Assembly: GCA_002479715.1 (NCBI GenBank)
Contig: DLOT01000014.1
Coordinates: forward strand, 8,387-17,549
Length of the DNA: 9,163 nucleotides
Direction of reading: 5' to 3'
From: Ruminococcus sp. UBA7477
GTDB lineage: Bacteria; Bacillota; Clostridia; Oscillospirales; Ruminococcaceae
Under the pieces are notes generated by a model that worked only from the letters and a program-made list of their open reading frames with translations, made no database searches and was not told the DNA's origin. This document shows, piece by piece, positions 5,821-9,163 of the stretch. Each line of letters opens with the position of its first letter. Positions within the stretch are counted from its first letter, which is position 1. The position numbers and the translations under genes are program-made.

Positions 5821-6738
5821 ATGGAAGAATACCTGATTACTACCGACCGGCTTACAAAGCAGTTCGGTAAGCATAAGGCTGTTAACGAAGTCAGTATGCA
5901 CATAAGAAAAGGCTCGGTCTATGGCTTTATAGGCAAAAACGGTGCGGGAAAAACCACATTTATGAAGATCATATGCGGTCTTGCCAACAAAACGAGCGGC
6001 AGCATAACGGCATTCGGCGAAACCGACGCCAATTCCGCAAATTACCGCAAAAAGATCGGATGTCTTATCGAAGCGCCCGGCATTTTTACCGATATGACAG
6101 CCTTTCAGAACGTCAAAGCCAAGTGCCTTGCGGCAGGAGTTTATTCAAAGGAATATGTTGACGGACTTCTGGCGCTTGTGGGTCTTGCAGATGTCGGAAA
6201 GAAAAAAGCCAAAAACTTTTCGCTCGGAATGCGCCAGAGGCTGGGCATAGCCCTTGCGCTTGTCGGCGATCCCGAGATGCTTGTTCTCGACGAGCCGATA
6301 AACGGACTTGATCCGCAGGGTATAGTGGAGGTCAGAGAAATAATACATAAGCTCGCGACCGAAAGGAAGATCACGATCCTCATTTCAAGCCACATTCTCG
6401 ATGAGCTTTCCCGTATCGCCACAGACTACGGCATCATCAATAACGGCGTTCTTATCAAGGAAATGACGGCTGAGGAGCTTCAGAATGCTTGCAGTGAGAG
6501 CCTTAACATCACTGTGGACGATCTTGAAGCTGCGAAAAGGGTTCTGGGCGAGATGGGAATAACAAGCTATCGTCTTATCGGCGAGAACACTCTTGCCCTT
6601 TCGGAAAGGATCGACGAAAGCGCGTCTATTAACTCGGAACTGGTAAGAGCCGGGGTTATGGTTTCTGAGCTGTCAAAGCGCGGCGAGGCTCTGGAGGATT
6701 ATTACATCAGACTGACGGGAGGTGTGGCAAATGATTAA
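5821..6738 (+). CDS. ABC transporter ATP-binding protein, BcrA/LanF-type exporter
   Basis: The nucleotide-binding subunit that hydrolyses ATP to drive an ABC-2-type exporter; 305 residues, typical for BcrA/CcmA-like ATPases. Walker A is GKNGAGKTT (38-46), the signature is S134-L-G-M-R-Q, Walker B is LVLDEP with D157-E158, and the switch histidine is H191 in SSHIL. Where most ABC ATPases have a Q-loop glutamine, this one has E84 in LIEAPGIF. That 'E-loop' is known from the lantibiotic-immunity LanF/BcrA group, so bacteriocin or antibiotic efflux or immunity is a reasonable guess; the substrate is not shown. About 90 C-terminal residues beyond the ATPase core are of the accessory kind common in this group. 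GGAGG lies 7 nt before the ATG. Its last 8 nt overlap the permease gene. It has no obvious promoter of its own except weak candidates in the upstream MITE-like element. Confidence 0.9.
   Translation: MEEYLITTDRLTKQFGKHKAVNEVSMHIRKGSVYGFIGKNGAGKTTFMKIICGLANKTSGSITAFGETDANSANYRKKIGCLIEAPGIFTDMTAFQNVKAKCLAAGVYSKEYVDGLLALVGLADVGKKKAKNFSLGMRQRLGIALALVGDPEMLVLDEPINGLDPQGIVEVREIIHKLATERKITILISSHILDELSRIATDYGIINNGVLIKEMTAEELQNACSESLNITVDDLEAAKRVLGEMGITSYRLIGENTLALSERIDESASINSELVRAGVMVSELSKRGEALEDYYIRLTGGVAND
6718..6724 (+). promoter_or_regulatory. Ribosome binding site deciding the permease start
   Basis: GGAGGTG inside the end of the ATPase gene, 6 nt before the ATG at 6731. A GTG at 6722 in the same frame overlaps this site and so is an unlikely start. 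Confidence 0.85.
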
Positions 6739-7519
6739 TCTTATACGCATGGATCTGTACCGTATGGTCAGAATGAAAAGCATTTATATCACATTCATAA
6801 TCTATTCATTCATTATGGCTATGATGACCAGTGTCATGTCTTTCTCGCTGTCTTTTGAAAGTGAAAGCTCTCACGTTCCCACGGTTGCTGAAGTACAGGA
6901 AGCGGGCATGGTACAGCTGCTGATGGGACTGTTTATGTTTATTTTTGCAGCAACATTTCTTATGAGCGACGTTGCCGGCGGGGGATTTGTCAAGAGCTAT
7001 CTCGGTCAGGTAAAGCATAGGTTTTACCGTATTATTTCTAAGTTTGTCTGCCTGTGCATCTATATCGTAGGTTTCTTTGCGGCATCAACGATTGTGCAGA
7101 CCGTTATGTGCGGACTTTTCCTAGATCGTGTCGAGATCGGGGATATCGGCGATTATGTGGTCTTGCTGGGCAGGATATTCGTTATGTATCTTGCGCTGAT
7201 GTGCGTTATCTTATTTGCATCGGCGTTTGTAAAAGGCTTGGTTTGGCCTGTAATAGTTGCGGTTTTACTCGGTATGCAATTTCCGGAAGTAATTACAATG
7301 CTTATAGATCTTCTTTTAAAATGGGCGAAAATTGACTTCTCGGTTACAAAATACGAGCTTGCCCATTACATACCTAACTTACAGCTCGGAAGCTCGCAGC
7401 TTGTTCTAAGTGATAATACTACTACAGATGTAAGCTTTGTTATGATACTTGCGGTCTGCTATATCGTCATATTCACCGTAGCTTCTTGTATTGTATACGA
7501 AAAACGGGATATTGTCTGA
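6731..7519 (+). CDS. ABC-2-type transporter permease
   Basis: The membrane subunit partnering the ATPase encoded just upstream; the two genes overlap by 8 nt and are surely co-translated. The 262-residue product has about six hydrophobic segments, roughly residues 18-38, 60-82, 105-128, 143-165, 168-188 and 236-256. A polar, acidic loop (about 40-58) lies between the first two, and a longer polar loop (about 198-233) precedes the last. Size and topology match the LanE/LanG or BcrB type of permease. The short basic N-terminus (MINLIRMDLYRMVRMK) is typical of this family. Only one permease gene is present, so the transporter is probably a homodimer in the membrane. It would export a peptide, antibiotic or lipid, but the substrate cannot be inferred. 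A terminator follows. Confidence 0.85.
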   Translation: MINLIRMDLYRMVRMKSIYITFIIYSFIMAMMTSVMSFSLSFESESSHVPTVAEVQEAGMVQLLMGLFMFIFAATFLMSDVAGGGFVKSYLGQVKHRFYRIISKFVCLCIYIVGFFAASTIVQTVMCGLFLDRVEIGDIGDYVVLLGRIFVMYLALMCVILFASAFVKGLVWPVIVAVLLGMQFPEVITMLIDLLLKWAKIDFSVTKYELAHYIPNLQLGSSQLVLSDNTTTDVSFVMILAVCYIVIFTVASCIVYEKRDIV

Positions 7520-7541
7520 TCTGAAAAGATAAATAAAAATT

Positions 7542-7580
7542 AAAGCGGGAAGCCTGATGTAAGCTTCCCGCTTTTGTTTT
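7542..7580. terminator. Bidirectional terminator between permease and glf
   Basis: A perfect 12-bp stem, AAAGCGGGAAGC (7542-7553) with GCTTCCCGCTTT (7563-7574), and a 9-nt loop. On the plus strand TTTTGTTTTATT follows; on the minus strand the stem is followed by AATTTTTATTTA. It can therefore end both convergent units. Its plus-strand T tract runs into the glf stop codon (7579-7581). Confidence 0.88.
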
Positions 7581-8697
7581 ATTGCTCGCTGATGCCGCCA
7601 AGCTCCCTGCCTGCTGCATCAAGAGCCGCCGCTATGACTTTATCCATATCATAGTATTTGTATTCGCCGAGGCGACCGCCGAAAATAGTTTTGCTTTCAC
7701 CGTCAGCCAGCTGTTTGTATCTGAGATAAAGCGAGCTGTTCCTTTCGTTGTTTACAGGATAATACGGCTCATCTCCGGGCTGCCATTCGGCGGAGTATTC
7801 CTTTGAGATGACCGTTGTCGGCTGCGTTCCGAACTCAAAAAACTTGTGTTCGATTATGCGCGTGTAGGGATGCTCCTTGTCGGTGTAGTTGACGACCGCA
7901 TTGCCCTGGAAGTTCGGCGTGTCCAGTTCCTCGGTTTCAAACCTGACGCTTCGGTATTCAAGATTACCGAGAGTGTAGCCGAAGTATGCGTCGATAGCGC
8001 CTGTGTAAACCACTCTGTCCGCCAAAGCGTCGAAACGCTGCTTGTCATCAAGATAGTCGGTGTTTAGCATAATATCCGCACCGTCAAGCATTTTTTCGAT
8101 GATCTGTGTGTAGCCGCCAATGGGTATGCCTTGGAAGCTGTCGTTGAAATAGTTGTTGTCGTAGGTGAATCTTACGGGCAGACGCCTTATGATAAACGCC
8201 GGAAGCTCGGTGCAGGGGCGGCCCCACTGCTTCTCGGTGTAGTCTTTAACGAGTTTTTCGTAAATATCCCTGCCGACCAGCGAGATAGCCTGCTCTTCAA
8301 GGTTTTTCGGCTCTCCGGATATTTCGCTCCGCTGTTTTTCTATGATCGCATGAGCCTCGTCGGGAGTGACTATATCCCACATCTTTGAAAATGTGTTCAT
8401 ATTGAACGGAAGATTGTAAAGCTCGTTCTTATAGCGGGCAACAGGCGAGTTGGTGTATCTGTTGAACTCTGCGAATCGGCGGATATAATCCCAGACAAAC
8501 TTGTTGCTCGTATGGAAAATATGCGCGCCGTAAACATGAACGTTAATACCGCTGACGTTCTCGGTATAGATGTTTCCGGCAACGTGCGCACGTTTGTCCA
8601 GACAAAGGCAGGTCTTGCCTTTTTTCATTGCTTCGTATGCAAACACCGCGCCGTAAAGCCCTGTGCCGACGATGAGGTAATCGTAATGATCTTTCAA
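7579..8697 (-). CDS. glf: UDP-galactopyranose mutase
   Basis: A flavoenzyme converting UDP-galactopyranose to UDP-galactofuranose, the donor for galactofuranose in surface polysaccharides. The 372-residue product matches the usual bacterial length. Its N-terminal Rossmann motif is G11-T-G-L-Y-G16 for FAD, and the family-typical GAHIFHT is at 57-63. Active-site positions known from the Klebsiella enzyme appear conserved by alignment from memory: Y153 and W158 in YTEKQWG, R172 in IIRRLPVR, Y183, and R342 and Y348 in GGRLGEYKYYDMD. The start is a TTG at 8695-8697 with GGAGG (8706-8710) 8 nt upstream, giving MKDHYDYLIVG. The in-frame ATG at 8769 would add 24 non-homologous residues and overlap the upstream gene. 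It follows a flavin-reductase-family gene by 26 nt and probably shares its transcript. Acceptor-polymer genes are not in view. Confidence 0.95.
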   Translation of the reverse strand: MKDHYDYLIVGTGLYGAVFAYEAMKKGKTCLCLDKRAHVAGNIYTENVSGINVHVYGAHIFHTSNKFVWDYIRRFAEFNRYTNSPVARYKNELYNLPFNMNTFSKMWDIVTPDEAHAIIEKQRSEISGEPKNLEEQAISLVGRDIYEKLVKDYTEKQWGRPCTELPAFIIRRLPVRFTYDNNYFNDSFQGIPIGGYTQIIEKMLDGADIMLNTDYLDDKQRFDALADRVVYTGAIDAYFGYTLGNLEYRSVRFETEELDTPNFQGNAVVNYTDKEHPYTRIIEHKFFEFGTQPTTVISKEYSAEWQPGDEPYYPVNNERNSSLYLRYKQLADGESKTIFGGRLGEYKYYDMDKVIAAALDAAGRELGGISEQ

Positions 8698-8705
8698 TTT
8701 ACCGT

Positions 8706-8710
8706 CCTCC
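8706..8710 (-). promoter_or_regulatory. Ribosome binding site deciding the TTG start of glf
   Basis: GGAGG on the minus strand, 8 nt before TTG (8695-8697). The 26-nt gap to the upstream stop codon fits reinitiation within an operon. Confidence 0.8.
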
Positions 8711-8723
8711 GTATTTATGTGTT

Positions 8724-9163
8724 TTATTTTTTCTGCTTTTTGACCGAAAATCCGAAACTGCCCAGACATTCTCCCAAAGCAAAATATTGTCCGTGTGCAT
8801 AAGCTATCAGCCCGGATCTTTCAAGGGCAAGCCTTCCGCGCTTGTCCAAAAGCTTCTCGTCAACGGCAACAGCTGAAATATCAGCGATGAACATATCATG
8901 TGAGCCGAGCCTGACGATCTCTCTGACCTTGCATTCGAGCGACAAAGGAGACTCGGCGATCATCGGTGCGCTTACAGTGCTTGCCGCTTCGGCTGTCAGC
9001 CCCGCCGCCTTGAGCTTGTCGCAGTCACGCCCCGAGCGGACGCCGCACAGGTCAACGGCTCTGACCATTTTTTCAGTCGGCAGATTTATCACAAACTCGC
9101 CGCTTTGTTTTATGATCTCATAGGAATACCGCTCCGGCCGCAGTGAGATATACGTCATAGGTC
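8724..9163 (-). CDS. Flavin reductase-family (flavoredoxin-like) protein, 5' partial
   Basis: The visible 146 residues match the flavoredoxin-type flavin reductase family (FMN-binding split barrel). Recognisable segments are PMTYISLRPERYSY at the left, GEFVINLP, the CGVRSGRDCDK segment, SPLSLECKV, LGSHDMFIADI and the C-terminal LIAYAHGQYFALGECLGSFGFSVKK in family order (quoted in parts: GQYFALGE, LGSFGFSV). Such proteins bind FMN and pass electrons from NAD(P)H or other donors to flavins, iron complexes or partner proteins. An ATG at 9158 is open, but the frame continues upstream (a Pro codon precedes it) and roughly the first 35-40 residues of the family, with the first barrel strands, are missing; the true start is beyond the right edge. 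It lies 26 nt upstream of glf on the same strand, so the pair is probably one operon. Confidence 0.88.
   Translation of the reverse strand, partial: PMTYISLRPERYSYEIIKQSGEFVINLPTEKMVRAVDLCGVRSGRDCDKLKAAGLTAEAASTVSAPMIAESPLSLECKVREIVRLGSHDMFIADISAVAVDEKLLDKRGRLALERSGLIAYAHGQYFALGECLGSFGFSVKKQKK

Noticed and set aside
8698..8769. ATG start of glf at 8769
   Set aside because: It would overlap the end of the flavin reductase gene and add non-homologous residues; the TTG at 8697 has GGAGG at good spacing right before the FAD-binding motif.

Overview
The window looks like chromosome from a moderate-GC clostridial Firmicute, probably a Ruminococcus-like member of the Oscillospiraceae. This rests on the protein families (OmpR regulator, Crh-like HPr, BcrA/LanF-type ABC exporter), strong AGGAGG-type ribosome binding sites, TTGACA/TATAAT-type promoters, U-tract terminators and short palindromic intergenic repeats. 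It is inferred from sequence style, not from a database match.

Layout, left to right. (1) 1-868, minus strand: the first codons of a probable sensor kinase, overlapping by ATGA an OmpR/PhoB-type response regulator with its own promoter. (2) 835-2709, minus strand: argS (arginyl-tRNA synthetase) with a terminator. (3) 2710-3137: a divergent intergenic region holding a dense nest of palindromes and direct repeats inside the argS leader, the argS promoter, and a strong promoter for the next gene. (4) 3138-3464, plus strand: a monocistronic HPr/Crh-like protein with no phosphoryl-accepting histidine, then a strong terminator. (5) 3487-5617, plus strand: recJ with its own promoter. (6) 5618-5792: a 175-bp MITE-like element with 16-bp imperfect terminal inverted repeats, abutting the recJ stop codon. 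(7) 5821-7519, plus strand: a two-gene ABC exporter operon (ATPase with overlapping permease) of the lantibiotic-immunity/BcrA type. (8) 7542-7580: an apparently bidirectional terminator. (9) 7579-9163, minus strand: glf (UDP-galactopyranose mutase, TTG start), preceded in the same operon by a flavin-reductase-family gene that runs off the right edge.

Most genes are ordinary chromosomal genes in separate short transcription units: signalling, translation, carbon-control-like signalling, DNA repair, export and cell-surface galactofuranose precursor synthesis. Five gene starts differ from the longest open frame or deserve support: HPr-like at 3138, recJ at 3587, permease at 6731, glf at 8697 (TTG), and the kinase at 54. 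The least explained DNA is in the two repeat-rich intergenic regions. The argS leader element (2761-2904) and the MITE-like element (5618-5792) are the best candidates for undescribed repeat families or structured RNAs. I found no convincing new defence or mobile system.
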